Of a stretch of 64,000 nt of DNA, positions 25,392-37,490 are shown piece after piece. Numbering within the stretch: the stretch's first letter is position 1; each line of letters begins with the position of its first letter. This DNA comes from Platynereis dumerilii. Its lineage: Eukaryota; Annelida; Polychaeta; Phyllodocida; Nereididae. Where the stretch lies: assembly GCA_026936325.1 (NCBI GenBank), contig JAPTHN010000002.1, positions 8,060,408 through 8,124,407 of the forward strand. The letters run 5' to 3'. The notes beneath the pieces were generated by a model. It saw nothing but the letters and a program-made list of their open reading frames with translations, ran no database searches and was not told the origin of the DNA. The position numbers and the translations under genes are program-made.

Positions 25392-25434
25392 ATTGAAGAG
25401 AAATTTAAAGCAAAAATGGGGACGGGAAGGGTGG

Positions 25435-25632
25435 GTGTTGAAAATTGATGTAAAAGGATGAGGTTTTAGAAGATGGGTTTGTGCTGTGAGGTTGTTTACA
25501 TAATGGAGGATTGTGATTTGATTGGTAGTTGAGGTCACATGACTAGGTCACATGGTACAGGGGATTTGGTTGGATATTTAAACATTTTTGTTTGACTGCA
25601 AAAAACCAATTGTGAAGCCCAATTGTTGTATT
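25435..25632 (+). repeat. Direct repeat R2, first copy
   Basis: 198 bp from GTGTTGAAAATTGATG to TTGTTGTATT, identical by eye to 31943-32140. It contains the inner inverted pair CAATTGTGAAGCCCAATTG. Confidence 0.9.
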
Positions 25633-26062
25633 TTTGCAGAACAAACAAGGAGATATAGGTATATGGGATTATTAATTTGTTTTATTAAATTATATTAATA
25701 GTCAGTGATTAGACACGTGTAGGCATAGAGCCTTTACAAAAATATGATGATTTACATATTTATGGAGATATAAGAAGTGTTACCCTGAAATAAATAGAGA
25801 CAAGTAAACAATATAAAAGAGTAATTAAGGAGCGCTACCTAAAGAGTAGGAGGCTTTACAAAGTCTGTATGATAGATTAAAGACATGTAAAAAGTTACAT
25901 AAATGGAAAGCGCTGGCCTGAAATAAATAGGCACAAACAAGTAAACGAATAATAAGTGCAATATGACAGGGTTAAAGGAAGGATGGTGTGGTAACTCCAA
26001 GTACAAAATTCATAGAGAGGAATTTGAGTGAATTTGTGGGGATAGCCTCATGGAGTGCCAAA
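25631..26062 (+). repeat. Direct repeat R1, second copy
   Basis: It begins exactly where repeat R2 of the short copy ends, so short and long copies abut with no spacer. Confidence 0.9.
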
Positions 26063-26189
26063 AGTAGGGACAAAGTCACTACTGGTATCCCCAAAAAAGA
26101 ATGACAAACAACTCAAGGGAGTCCCTGCTCAACCATTGCAAAAAAATAATAGAGGTGGTCATGGTGACCATTGTCATATTGGGGTCGTT

Positions 26190-26670
26190 GTTTTGCACCT
26201 GGCGTGGCCGGTGTGCACGACAGAAATTTCCCACGTAATTGGTGTCTTAGTTTACGATACAAGCACCTGGCATGGCCGGTGTGCTGTAACTGGTGTTGAT
26301 TTCCATTGATGGTACAAGCACCTGGCATGGCCGGTGTGCTGTAACAGGTGTTGGTCCTTCTTGATGGTACGAGCACCTGGCGTGGCCGGTGTGCTGTAGA
26401 AGGTGTTGGTCCTTCTTGATGTTACGAGCACCTGGCGTGGCCGGTGTGCTGTGACAGGTGTTGGTCCTTCTTGATGGTACGAGCACCTGGCATGGCCGGT
26501 GTGCTGTGACAGGTGTTGGTCCCTCCTGATGGTACGAGCACCTGGCATGGCCGGTGTGCCGTAACATGTGTTGGTCTTCGCTGGTACACGCACCTGGCAT
26601 GGCCGGTGTGCTGTAATACTGTTGGTCCTTCTTGATGGTATGAGCACCTGGCATGGCTGGTATGCTGAAA
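26190..26670. repeat. 55-bp minisatellite (about 8-9 units)
   Basis: GAGCACCTGGCATGGCCGG and AGGTGTTGGTCCTTC recur every 55 bp (for example GGTGTTGG at 26347, 26402, 26457, 26512). Since 55 is 1 mod 3, long open frames exist in more than one phase; these are by-products of the repeat. Confidence 0.9.
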
Positions 26671-27049
26671 GAGTTGTTGGTCTGCTTTGCGGAATTGTTA
26701 TCTGAAAGGATAAATAATGACAGCCGCAGTACAAAGGTCTTCGGAGAGCAATCGCTGAATATCATGCGAGGGCAAATAATGCAATATTTTATAGTGAATG
26801 ATGACATTCACAAGTCCGATTATAGGAGCAGTAAAATACATGGAAAGGCAGTGATGGTAAGCAAGATGACGTTGATCGGTCATGGGAGGTACCCTTGGGG
26901 GAAGGTGAGGTAATCTGAGGCGCATGACATAAAGTAATAGTGGTACCAATCACAAGGAGGTGAAGGCTAAGTTAACTGTAGACAGTCGGAAAAGGTTGGC
27001 AAATGAAGAGGTTGACAAAGAAACAAGATGATAAATGGATAGCAAGTAA

Positions 27050-27425
27050 ATTTTGGAACAGCCGGGAAAGGGGAAGTGGCCGAGCTGAACATCTGAAGGT
27101 GTTAATTGGATATAGCCGGCAAGAGAAAGTTGCTGAGCTGAAAATATGAACATGTTAATTGGGAACAGCCATCAAGGTGACGTGGCCGAGCTGTAAATCT
27201 AAAGGAGTTAATTGGGGACAACCGGCAACGGGAAGTGGCCGGGCTGAAAACGTTGAGGTGTTAACATGAAGGTGGCCGGGCTGAAAATGTTAAGATGTTA
27301 ATTGGTACCAGGCGGCAAGGGGAAGCGGCTGAGCTGAAAATGTGAAGGTGTTAATTTGGGAACAGCCGGGAAGAACGGAAAATGTGAAGGTGTTAATTGG
27401 GAACAGGCGGCAATGGGGGAGGGGT
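27050..27425. repeat. Degenerate ~50-57-bp tandem repeat
   Basis: GTGTTAATTGGGAACAGCCG and GGAAGTGGCCGAGCTGAAAA variants recur about seven times with variable spacing. Confidence 0.75.
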
Positions 27426-27889
27426 GAACATATCGAGGTGTCAGGTTAGTTATTGCTCAGGGGCTGTTGTCAGGAGTAACAGTAAAACATTGTTTTACAA
27501 TGAAAATAACAATGTCAGGCAAGTTGAGGCTAAGTGGAAGGTGAAGTACTTGTCTTAGAATAATGTAACTGAAATGTTAGGATGAAAATTCTTTCATAAT
27601 AAATTAGTTATGGAGGACAAGAGGGCTAATTGGGTGACATGATGGCAGTGTAGTGACAGGCAGTGATGAAAAGTTTAGCATGGTGGGAGGCCATATAATG
27701 ACATGTCGAAGTAGTGGCAACGGGAGGGATTGGTGATGTGGCAACGAACGAGATAGCTGAAAGTGAAACAGAGTTTTCCATTAAACTGGTTGCGACGTTA
27801 TGACAACCCTGTCACTAGGTGATGGCTGCTTAGAGTGAACAAAGTTGTTACCTTAAAAATAGATACATAGTTTTAGTTAGCGTGACCAG

Positions 27890-30012
27890 AGGGAAATTAG
27901 TGACAAATCACAGTGTGCAGAGCCTGACAAAACTGTCGTGGGGTGATGACTGGTGAAATCGAAACAAAGGTGGTACATTAAATTAAATATGTTTATTTAG
28001 ATTGCAACAACTGCATTGCAGGCAACTGGTCGTGAAATGGTTGTGAGATGATGACAGGCCGAAGTAAATTGGTGACAAATCACTGAGTGCAGTGACCGAC
28101 CAAAACTGTAGTGATATGACGACACTGAAATTGAACCAAAGTTGTTATATTAAACTCATGATGACGGGCCAAAGCTCATTGGTGACAAATCACTAATTGC
28201 AGTGACTGTCCAAAACTGTCACAAATGATGACAGGCCGAAGCGAATTGGTGACAAATCGCTGATTGCAGTGACTGACCAAAACTGTCGTGAGATGATGAC
28301 AGGCCGAAGCAAATTGGTGACCAATCACTGAGTGCAGTGACCGGCCAAAACTGTCGTAAGATGATGACGGGTCGAGGCAAATTGGGGACAAATCACTGAG
28401 TGCAGTGACCGACCAAACTGTTGTGAGATGATGACTCTGAAATTGAAACAAAGCTGTTATATTAAACTAAGTACACAGTTTTAGATTACAATAAATGCAT
28501 TGGAGGAAAGTGGTTGTGACGTGGTTTCAAGATGATGACAGGCCGAAGCTCATTGGTGACAAATCACTGAGTGCAGTGACCGACCAAAACTGTCGTAAGA
28601 TGATGACAGGCCAAGGCTCATTGATTACAAATCACCGAATGCAGTGATCGACCAAAACTGTTGTGATATGATGAGGCTGAAATTGAAACAAAGTTGTTAT
28701 ATTAAACTCATGTTGACAGGCCGAAGCAAATTGGTGACAAATCACTGAATGCAGTGACCGACCAAAACTGTCGTAAGACGGTGACAGGCCGAGGCAAATT
28801 GGTGACAAATCACTGAGTGCAGTGACCGACCAAAACTGTCGTAAGATGATGACAGGCCGAGGCAAATTGGTGACAAATCACTGAGTGCAGTGACCGACCA
28901 AAACTGTCGTGAGACGATGACAGGCCGAGGCAAATTGGTGACAAATCACTGAGTGCAGTGACCGACCAAAACTGTCGTAAGATGATGACAGGCCGAGGCA
29001 AATTGGTGACAAATCACTGAATGCAGTGACCGACCAAAACTGTCGTGAGACGATGACAGGCCGAGGCAAATTGGTGACAAATCACTGAGTGCAGTGACCG
29101 ACCAAAACTGTCTTAAGATGATGACAGGCCGAGGCAAATTGGTGACAAATCACTGAATGCAGTGACCGACCAAAACTGTCTTAAGACGATGACAGGCCGA
29201 GGCAAATTGGTGACAAATCACTGAGTGCAGTGACCGACCAAAACTGTCATGAGATGATGACTCTGAAATTGAAACAAAGCTGTTATATTAAACTAAATAC
29301 ACAGTTTTAGATTACAATAAATGCATTTCAGGGAAGTGGTTGTGAAGTGGTTTCGAGATGATGAGAGGCTGAGGCAAATTGATTGCTAATCACTAAGTGC
29401 AGTGACCGAGTAAAACTGTTGTGATATGATGACGCTGAAATTGAAACAAAGTTGTTATATTAAACTCATGTTGACAGGCCGAGGCAAATTGGTGACAGAT
29501 CACTGAGTGCAGTGACCGACCAAAACTGTCGCAAGACGATGACAGGCCAAGGCAAATTGGTGACAAATCACTGAGTGCAGTGACCGACCGAAACTGTCGT
29601 AAGACGATGACAGGCCGAGGCAAATTGGTGACAAATCACTGAGTGCAGTGACCGACCAAAACTGTCGTGAGATGATGACAAAGCTGTTATATTAAACTAA
29701 GTACACAGTTTTAGATTACAATAAATGCATTGCAGGGAAGTGGTTGTGACGTGGTTTCAAGATGATGACAGGCCGAAGCTCATTGGTGACAAATCACTGA
29801 GTGCAGTGACCGACCAAAACTGTCGTAGGATGATGACAGGCCGAGGCTCATTGATTACAAATCACCGAATGCAGTGATCGACCAAAACTGTTGTGATATG
29901 ATGAGGCTGAAATTGAAACAAAGTTGTTATATTAAACTCATAGTGACAGGCCGAGGCAAATTGGTGACAAATCACTGAGTGCAGTGACCGACCAAAACTG
30001 TCGTAAGATGAC
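27890..30012. repeat. 68-bp satellite with alternating variants and higher-order spacers
   Basis: The unit contains GATGACAGGCCGAGGCAAAT, TGGTGACAAATCACTGAG and TGCAGTGACCGACCAAAACT. In 28740-29220 two variants alternate (CGTAAGATG and CGTGAGACG), giving a 136-bp dimer. Blocks of units are separated by a spacer with AATTGAAACAAAGTTGTTAT, sometimes with TTAGATTACAATAAATGCAT, seen near 28130, 28440, 28680, 29265, 29445, 29675 and 29907. Confidence 0.9.
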
Positions 30013-31942
30013 TGCTGAAAGAGAAATTATAGCAAATGCATTTCAGTTAACTGGTCATGCAGGATAAGTGAGAGGCCTGACAGAGAAATATTGATTAACA
30101 TGATAAATACATGAAAAGGGTATTTTCAAAGAAGAATGGTAAAAGGCAGGTCAAGTGTGAAATGAATAATTCCTTTCCAGGAATTTAGAGAAATGTTGCA
30201 ATTAAAATCAGATGAAAATATGAGGTGACTGGTGTCAATCCTGAAATGGAACAATTCTCCTGCAAATAGTGAAATGTTTATATGTGAAAGTTGAAAGAAA
30301 ACATTTTTTCCATGAGTTAGGTAGTTACAGTCGCCGAGTGGCAGTCGCTGAGGTGATTGGAGAAGGTCACTTAATTACTAGTCCTTTAATGAGGGGTCAG
30401 TGAAAGTTTTAGACAAATAAATGTCGAAATGTGAACCGGTGTGTTAGTGCAAAATAAATAAATAAATGTCAGTGAAGTTATGCGATCGATTGGTGACAGG
30501 GTTTAAACATGTTGGAGAGAAACATTGACATGCAATCAAACAAATGCGAAAGAGGAGTACTGCTTAACAAAAATACAACAAAAAAAGAAAGAATATGTTT
30601 CAGGGAAATTGTATGTTTCAGGGAACGTGTGACCTGAATGCGAAGTATTGTTTCCACTAATGATAGTTTCTCAATACAATAAGCAATATTAAGCATCCAT
30701 AAATGGATAGATGTGAAGTGGCTGGTTACAGGTCTGGATATATGTTGAAAGAAAAATGATGTGTTAAAATACAAACAGTCAAAGATGAAAGTGTATCATG
30801 CCCTGATGTGTGCGTAGTTGGCTGAAAAGCTGAATGAGAGGCACGATAGCCTATTAATAATTTGAACTGAAAATAAAGAAATGATATAATTTTTAGGCTG
30901 AAGCTATGAAGCAGAGAGAAGCATGGAATTGATGTGATAATTATGTCCTTAACTGTGTATGACAAGACAAATTATTTGAATCTTCAATCTTATCCAGCTT
31001 GTAATCAAAATTTAGATAAGTAATCATTTGAATGTAGTCCTGTCCTTGCAAATCAACTTCGACTTTAACATTTTTATATGGACTTACAGAGCGGAATGCA
31101 TTGTAAGTACTGAGTACCATGGAGGAGAGGTAAAGTTGTTAAACGGGGCTGAGAGTGAATATTTAATCTGTAAAATAGAGAGGAAACTTCCAGTTTAAGG
31201 AGTGTGTGTTCTCGCTAGGGAGCTTGGCAGCACTGTGTAGATATCATTTGGTGTTTAAATTGTAAAAAAAATCGGAAAAATCGGACAATTAGTGTTAGCC
31301 AGAAATGGTGTCACTAAAGATGAAATTCACAGCACAGTTAATATTAAATTGAGGTGTATACAACATGGAAATACAACATTAAATGCAACATTAACAGAAA
31401 TGGAAACAAACATAAATATAAACAAGTGTTCAAGGGTTGTAAGTTTGTTATATCATGAAATGAAAAAGGGCAGGTAAAAGTTGTGAAAGAGGGCTGGAGG
31501 TATTCAGTGGAACTCTGTGGTGGCAGTCTTTTTCTTGCTGCAGCAGCCTTCTGAGCCCTGGTGGTTGCTTTTAGCACTGAAACACTGAATGGGGTGCCCC
31601 TAGTGGCAGATTTTTGCACTATCGTCGATCGATAAATCGCCCGTAAGGGCGTGAATAATTGTGGTACAAGATCAGAAATAGGCTCAAATGAAAGATCTCT
31701 TGACAAGGATCATTTTGATATGCAACTTGAGGGGTTTTTCTTGATTTTTAGTGGCCGAAATTCAGTGTGAATAAATTGACAATGCAAAGTGCAGAGTAAG
31801 GGTGATGGCACATGTAAACAATAAGAAAATGAAGGCAATCTTACCAAAACAACATGTAAGCCTTGTAGTCAATTGCTGTAGTCATTCCTGTCTTGTTCTG
31901 CAAGTTAACTGTATGGAATTCCCAGTCCAAGGTGTTGTGCCA

Positions 31943-32140
31943 GTGTTGAAAATTGATGTAAAAGGATGAGGTTTTAGAAGATGGGTTTGTGCTGTGAGGT
32001 TGTTTACATAATGGAGGATTGTGATTTGATTGGTAGTTGAGGTCACATGACTAGGTCACATGGTACAGGGGATTTGGTTGGATATTTAAACATTTTTGTT
32101 TGACTGCAAAAAACCAATTGTGAAGCCCAATTGTTGTATT
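31943..32140 (+). repeat. Direct repeat R2, second copy
   Basis: It forms the right end of the composite element, followed immediately by the TTATTCA duplication and the front part of the split SINE. Confidence 0.9.
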
Positions 32141-32195
32141 TTATTCAGACGTGCTAATCACTGTGCCAGGGAGCCACATATGTTCTGTCCCAAGA
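32141..32195 (-). mobile_element. SINE, 5' part with A box (split by the 24955-32140 element)
   Basis: The reverse complement reads GGCTCCCTGGCACAGTGATT then AGCACGTCTGAATAA, a tRNA-like A-box region. It joins the part at 24850-24954 across the shared TTATTCA. Confidence 0.65.
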
Positions 32196-32199
32196 ATTT

Positions 32200-33380
32200 G
32201 TTCTTTGTTCAGAAAGTCGAAGATCCACACATTTTGTTGTGGAGTGTCTTGTATAGGTCCATAAAAGATGGCCACTAACAGGGGCTTATTCCGGAAAGAA
32301 TTTTCCGATGTACCTTTTTACCACTCGGGCGGCATGATAATCTGTGATTGGTACTGCGAGAACTTCATGGAGGGCTGCACTTCTCATTCTTGCCTAAGAG
32401 TTACAATATTGCATGGCAGCTGAAAATACTGATGGCAAAGTTCTGTGTTGCGAAAAGAGCAATCATATAACACTGCCTAAAAAAATTATGTCAATTTTAG
32501 ACCTACATAATTATGGAAAGGCCATTGGTAACTAAAAATAGTTTTTTCAGACATACAGGTGTAATAGATAATGTGGATATATAAAAAAATTATATATAAT
32601 TTAATTAATAGAGCAGTTACATATATGTGACACATATGCAGCTTGACATTGGCATTCACCTGTTAGGAGGCTTGGCTCACAAATGAGCCTCGTCTGGCAT
32701 TTCGCCACCTAGGAGTTGGCCAAGGAACTTGCAAGGAATGGAAGTGTCTTTCCTTCTGAATTCCTGTTACTTTTAAAAGGAGCCAAGAGCTGTGTGCAGC
32801 TCCTGAAGTAGTGCACAGGGAACTGCAATGAACATTACACAGTACTGTGAGTCTGTAACAGTCTTCAAGCGAAGTTCAAGCGAAGTCTTTTTAGCAAAGT
32901 CTTCAAGCAAAGTCTACTTTAATTTGATATCATGGTTTATGGCTAATTTTGAATTATTGGTAATCTTAGAAAGAGGCGAACGACTCAAGAGAGAACTGTA
33001 CACATATATGTCACTTGCATGTGTGGAACAAAGCTAGGCCAATGCGAGGCAAATGATGAATAACAACTGGGGACTAACATCACCTGATGATCATCATACA
33101 TTGCAGCACCGAATCACTCGTCCATTTAACTTCTCCTATGAGAATCAAATTGGGCTCGTAGCACCGAAAGTAACACCGAATCACTTGTCATTTGATAAAA
33201 ACATCTCCAATGGAAACTAGAATGGAGTGCATGAGATGCACAAACATAGCTCTGCTACCAGTGCATGACATCACATTAAAACGGGGGGGGGGGGGGGTCT
33301 GAAGAATGGGGCACCTGGTATTTATGTGGGGTAAAGTGGGTGGCACATGCCTCCTCTCCCCCCCCCTTATAGCGTTGCCA
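32200..33380. other. Intergenic stretch, no gene seen
   Basis: No exon-like frame. AGTCTTCAAGCGAAGTTCAA-type short repeats occur near 32860-32915, a first pair of the CACCGAATCACTCGTC repeats at about 33105-33195, and a run of about 15 G near 33283. Confidence 0.4.
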
Positions 33381-33394
33381 CTGACAACATGCAG

Positions 33395-34062
33395 TTCTAT
33401 CTATCATATCTATTCCTTTCTATGCATCCATTTCTGTCTCCCATTTCGACCAACTAATTCTATTCACTTGCTTCTATCCACTTTTATCCACCCATTTCTA
33501 TTTCTTTCTATCCTTCCATTTCTATCCACCCGTTTCTAGCTACCTATTCACTCACTTCTATTCATTTTGTGCATCAATTTCTGGTCATTTCTATCCATCC
33601 AATTCTATCCAATCATTCTTTTGTCTATCCACCCATTCTATTTTCTATACCTTTCTGGCAGTGGATTTCTATGGTCATTTCCATCTACCCCATTTTAGCC
33701 ATTTCTATCCTCTAATTTGGTCTCATTTCAACCCATCCATTTCTATCCATTCATCCTTTTATTTGGGTCTTTTTCTATCCAGTCACTTCCATCCACCCCT
33801 TTCTATCCATTAATTTCTATCCATTAATTTCTATCCACAAAATTCTATCTACTCATTTCTATCCCTTTTCCAGTCACCAATTTCCATCTGGTCGATTATA
33901 TGCATCCCTTCCAAGCCATTCCTATCCATGTAACTCTATCCACTCACTTGCACTTCTGTCTTTCCAGTTCTTTCCACTGATTGCCTTTCTACCCATCCAT
34001 GAACATGGCAATCAATCCATTTCTATTCATCCATTCCTTCAAATAATTGTTTATCCACCATT
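33395..34062 (+). repeat. Degenerate TCTATCCA-type pyrimidine-rich repeat
   Basis: Phrases of the form CCATTTCTATCCA recur irregularly for about 670 bp and run into a pure tetranucleotide array. Probably an old expanded TATC/CCAT microsatellite. Confidence 0.75.
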
Positions 34063-34084
34063 TCCATTATGTCTGTCTATCAAT

Positions 34085-34085
34085 G

Positions 34086-34164
<79 letters not shown>
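34085..34164 (+). repeat. (TATC)n microsatellite, about 20 copies
   Basis: Uninterrupted TATC repeats for about 80 bp. The IYLS-rich open frame across it is a consequence of the array. Confidence 0.97.
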
Positions 34165-34556
34165 AATGAACAGATTTTCAGATTTGTTTATTGTCAAATG
34201 AAGATATTAATACACAGCAAAATCAATGTCACCTTTGCACTTCTACAACTGATATTGGTGGATTCCAAAAATGACCTGTAGATTTTCTGTCCAGATGAAG
34301 TGTGCAGGCCCACCTTGAGCATGGTACCTTTGAATGCACTAGTGACAAGTACACTCCAGATTAGGCTTGGACCTGTGATTGGCTGTACATTAAAACTTAG
34401 TTCAGAATGTCAGAACCAACAGAGCTTTCATGTGAATATATAAAAACATAGTTGTTCCGTTGTTAGACTTTAGTGTATTCAGACTTTGACAACTGGGAAC
34501 TAAGCAGTAAGCATGCTAAGCTCTGAGGCTTGTGTTGGGAGATCCATCAAAGACAG

Positions 34557-34652
34557 AATAGCAATCAAAGAATAGCAATCAATGATGGCAATCAATGATG
34601 GCAATCAATGACGGCAATCAATGATTGGCATTATTGATTGCCATCATGGGCT
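34557..34652. repeat. Short GCAATCAATGATG array ending in a hairpin
   Basis: About four copies of GGCAATCAATGA are followed by an inverted stretch: TGATGGCAATCAAT upstream pairs with ATTGATTGCCATCA at about 34634-34647. Confidence 0.7.
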
Positions 34653-34914
34653 TGCAGTGGCATACCAGGTGATCACATTAGCCTTATAATTATTAGCACA
34701 ATGTGAGCTAATGTGACGGCGCGAAATGGACCGCAGCGCCGCTAGCGGCGACTCTTTGTACTAGTCCTAAGTGCTCGGAGACACGGGACACGCATCTGGG
34801 GTGGCCAGGATCAACAAAAGCTATGCTACTCTCGTAGCAGAGCTAATTAAACTAGATGGGAGCATATTTCCATATGCAAGACTAGCAGGGGGTCGATCAG
34901 CAGTTTGTTCAGCT

Positions 34915-36055
34915 CATCACTGACTGACATTACTGGCTGACATCATCGGCTGACATCACCGACTGACATCATTGGCTGACTTCATCAGCTGACATCATCC
35001 TATAACCGGCTGACATCAGTGGCTGACATCAGTGGCTGACATCAGTGGCTGACATCAGTGGCTGACATCAGTGGCTCACATCACCGGCTGACATCACCAG
35101 CTGACGTCAGTGGCTGCCATCAATGGCTGACCACCGGCTGACATCACCGGCTGACATCACCGGCTGACATCAGTGGCTGACCACCGGCTGACATCAGTGG
35201 CTGACATCACCGGCTGACATCACCGGACATCAGTGGCGACATCACTGGTTGACATTGGTGGCTGACATCACCGGCTGACATCAGTGGCTGACATCACTGG
35301 CTGACATCAGTGGCTGACATCAGTGGCTACCATCAGTGGCTGACATCAGTGGCTGACATCACTGGCTGACATCACCAGCTGACACCAGTGGCTGACATCA
35401 ATGGCTGACCACCGGCTGACACCACCGGCTGACATCACCAGCTGACATCAGTGGCTGACATCACTGGCTGACATCACCGGCTGACATCACCAACTGACAT
35501 CACCAGCTGACATCAGTGGCTGACATCAGTGGCTGACATCACTGGTTGACATCAGTGGCTGACATCACTGGTTGACATCAGTGGCTGACATCAGTGGCTG
35601 ACATCAGTGGCTGCCATCACCGGTTGACATCACCGGCTGACATCAGTGGCTGACATCACCAGCTGACATCAGTGGCTGACATCAGTGGCTGACAGCAGTG
35701 GCTGACATCACTGGTTGACATCAGTGACTGACATCAGTGGCTGACATCAGTGGCTGACATCAGTGGCTGACATCAGTGGCTGACATCACTGGTTGACATC
35801 AGTGGCTGACATCACCGGTTGACATCAGTGGCTGACATCACCGGCTGACATCACCGGCTGACATCAGTGGCTGACATCACCGGCTGACATCAGTGGCTGA
35901 CATCAGTGGCTGAGATTAAGTGGCTGACATCACTTGTTGACAACACCGGCTGACATCAGTGGCTGACATCACCATCTGACATCACTGGCTGACATCACTG
36001 GTTGATATCACTGGTTGATATCCCGGCTGACATCGCTGACTAACATTGATTGACA
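34915..36055. repeat. 13-bp minisatellite GGCTGACATCAGT (about 85 units)
   Basis: The unit GGCTGACATCAGT alternates irregularly with GGCTGACATCACC and GGCTGACATCACT. The core TGACATCA is one base from the CRE octamer TGACGTCA, and one unit near 35101 has the exact octamer. No coding. Confidence 0.92.
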
Positions 36056-36065
36056 TCATTGACCA

Positions 36066-36300
36066 TATCATAACTATCAATAGGGGAGCTCCAAAACACA
36101 GGAGAGAACTCCCAATAAGAAGAAGAAGAAAGTGTAGCTACCTTGTGTAAATAGACAGTACTACTACTGTGGTTGCCATGGAGATGGTAGACTCGGAACT
36201 GGACGACACCTAGTATCCCTAAAGACTAGCCCTGCTAGTCTAATTAGACACCCTAGCACTGAATCATTTGTCTGGTGAACTTCTCATGAGAATTAAATTT
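36066..36300 (+). repeat. Duplicated segment, copy 1
   Basis: ATCATAACTATCAATAGGGG, GACTCGGAACTGGACGACAC and AAAGACTAGCCCTGCTAGTC occur in the same order at 37265-37490. Each copy follows a TGACATCA block and precedes CACCGAATCACTC-type repeats, so the whole unit of three parts is duplicated. Confidence 0.8.
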
Positions 36301-36444
36301 GGGACCGCAGCACCGAATGACTCTTCAAGTGAACTTCTATGACATTCAAATTATGGACTATATATAGCAACGAATCATTCATCAAACAGACTTCTCCGAT
36401 GGGAATTAAAATAGAGACCGTAGCACCGGATCACTCGTCAAATC

Positions 36445-36662
36445 CAGGGCCGTATTAGCGCATTTCTGGGCCCGGGGCAAACTGTTTCCAATGGGCCCCC
36501 TTTCACCCCAAAAACGCTCTGAAATTCTGAAAAGTACATTCTTGCGCCAGTTACCCGACGCACTTTCTTTGCAGCCGGAACTCTTTTCAGCTTCGTCATG
36601 GGCCCCCCGAGGTCATGGGCCGGGGCAAGTGCCCCGTTTGCCCATAGGTTAATACGGCCCTG
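36445..36662. mobile_element. 218-bp hAT-like miniature element
   Basis: The ends CAGGGCCGTATTAGCGC and TTAATACGGCCCTG are inverted. The exact 8-bp duplication GTCAAATC lies at 36437-36444 and 36663-36670. The target is the GTCAAATC motif of the surrounding 54-bp repeat, but the flanks of this one unit read through correctly when the element and one duplication copy are removed. Confidence 0.88.
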
Positions 36663-37009
36663 GTCAAATCAACTTCTATCAGGGATGGGATTCTCATAGA
36701 AGAAGTTCATTTGGAGAGTGATTCTGTGCTACGTTCTATAATTAGGGACTAGCACCGAATCACTAGTCAAATAAACTTATGCTATGAGAATCAAATTAGG
36801 TGCCGTAGCCCCGAATCACTCATAAAATAAACTTCTCAGATGGGAATCAAATTAGAGACCGTAGCACCAAATTACTTGTCAAATCAACTTCTCCAATGAA
36901 AATCAAATCAGGGACTGTAGCACCAAATTACTTGTCAAACCAACTTGTCGATTTTCAGGCTTTCATTTAATTGAGGTGTCATGAAATGATCAGCCTCATA
37001 AATTTACAT

Positions 37010-37262
37010 CATTGACTAACATGTAGCCTACCATTGACTTACATCGTTGATTGACATCATCGACTGACAAATAGTGATGCAATTGACTGATGTCACTGAC
37101 TGACATCACTGACATCATTCACTGACATAACTGAGTGACATTGTTGACTTGACATCACTGACTGACATCATTGACTTGACATCACTGACTGATATCATTG
37201 ACTGACATCACTGATAGATATCATAGACTGACCTCATTTACTGACATCGACATCATTGACCA
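37010..37262. repeat. Degenerate second block of the TGACATCA repeat
   Basis: GACTGACATCATT / GACTGACATCACT units with irregular spacing. As with the first block, it ends in ATTGACCATATCATAACT before a duplicated segment. Confidence 0.8.
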
Positions 37263-37264
37263 TA

Positions 37265-37490
37265 TCATAACTCTCAATACGGGAGATCCCAACACAGGAG
37301 AGAAAATTAAGACAGTGGAGCCATCTAGTGTAAATAGACACTATAGGTGGTAGCCATGAAGGTGAAAGACTCGGAACTGGACAACACCTTGTGTCACTAA
37401 AGACTAGCCGGGTCTAGCCTTGCCAATCTAACTAGCCCTGCTAGTCCAATTAATTTCTGCCATCTGAATAAAATTAGCACCAAATCACTC
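37265..37490 (+). repeat. Duplicated segment, copy 2
   Basis: It carries ATCATAACTCTCAATACGGG, GACTCGGAACTGGACAACAC and a slightly expanded CTAGCC stretch. Divergence from copy 1 is well above that of the young element at 24955-32140, so this duplication is older. Confidence 0.8.

Larger units (their letters stand above)
24955..32140. mobile_element. Unclassified 7.2-kb non-coding element, tandem short and long copies
   Basis: TTATTCA is duplicated at 24948-24954 and 32141-32147, and the flanks join to give one tRNA-like SINE. A short copy (24960-25632) is followed directly by a long copy (about 25631-32140). The first 430 bp are repeated at 24960-25391 and 25631-26062 with about two differences. 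The last 198 bp are repeated at 25435-25632 and 31943-32140 with none that I can see. The interior of the long copy has no coding frame and consists largely of three minisatellites. Near identity of the repeats suggests a young insertion. The class is unknown; no transposase, RT or capsid gene is visible. Confidence 0.75.

Noticed and set aside
26247-26807. Open frames of 160 and 186 residues on the minus strand rich in HTGHARC / PAMPGA
   Set aside because: They run through the 55-bp minisatellite; because 55 is 1 mod 3, the same peptides appear in shifted frames. No splice or start context.
28176-29623. Repeated open frames of about 63 residues (MPRPVI...)
   Set aside because: They repeat every 68 bp with the satellite unit and overlap each other; repeat by-products.
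34069-34281. IYLS-repeat open frame
   Set aside because: Translation of the TATC microsatellite.
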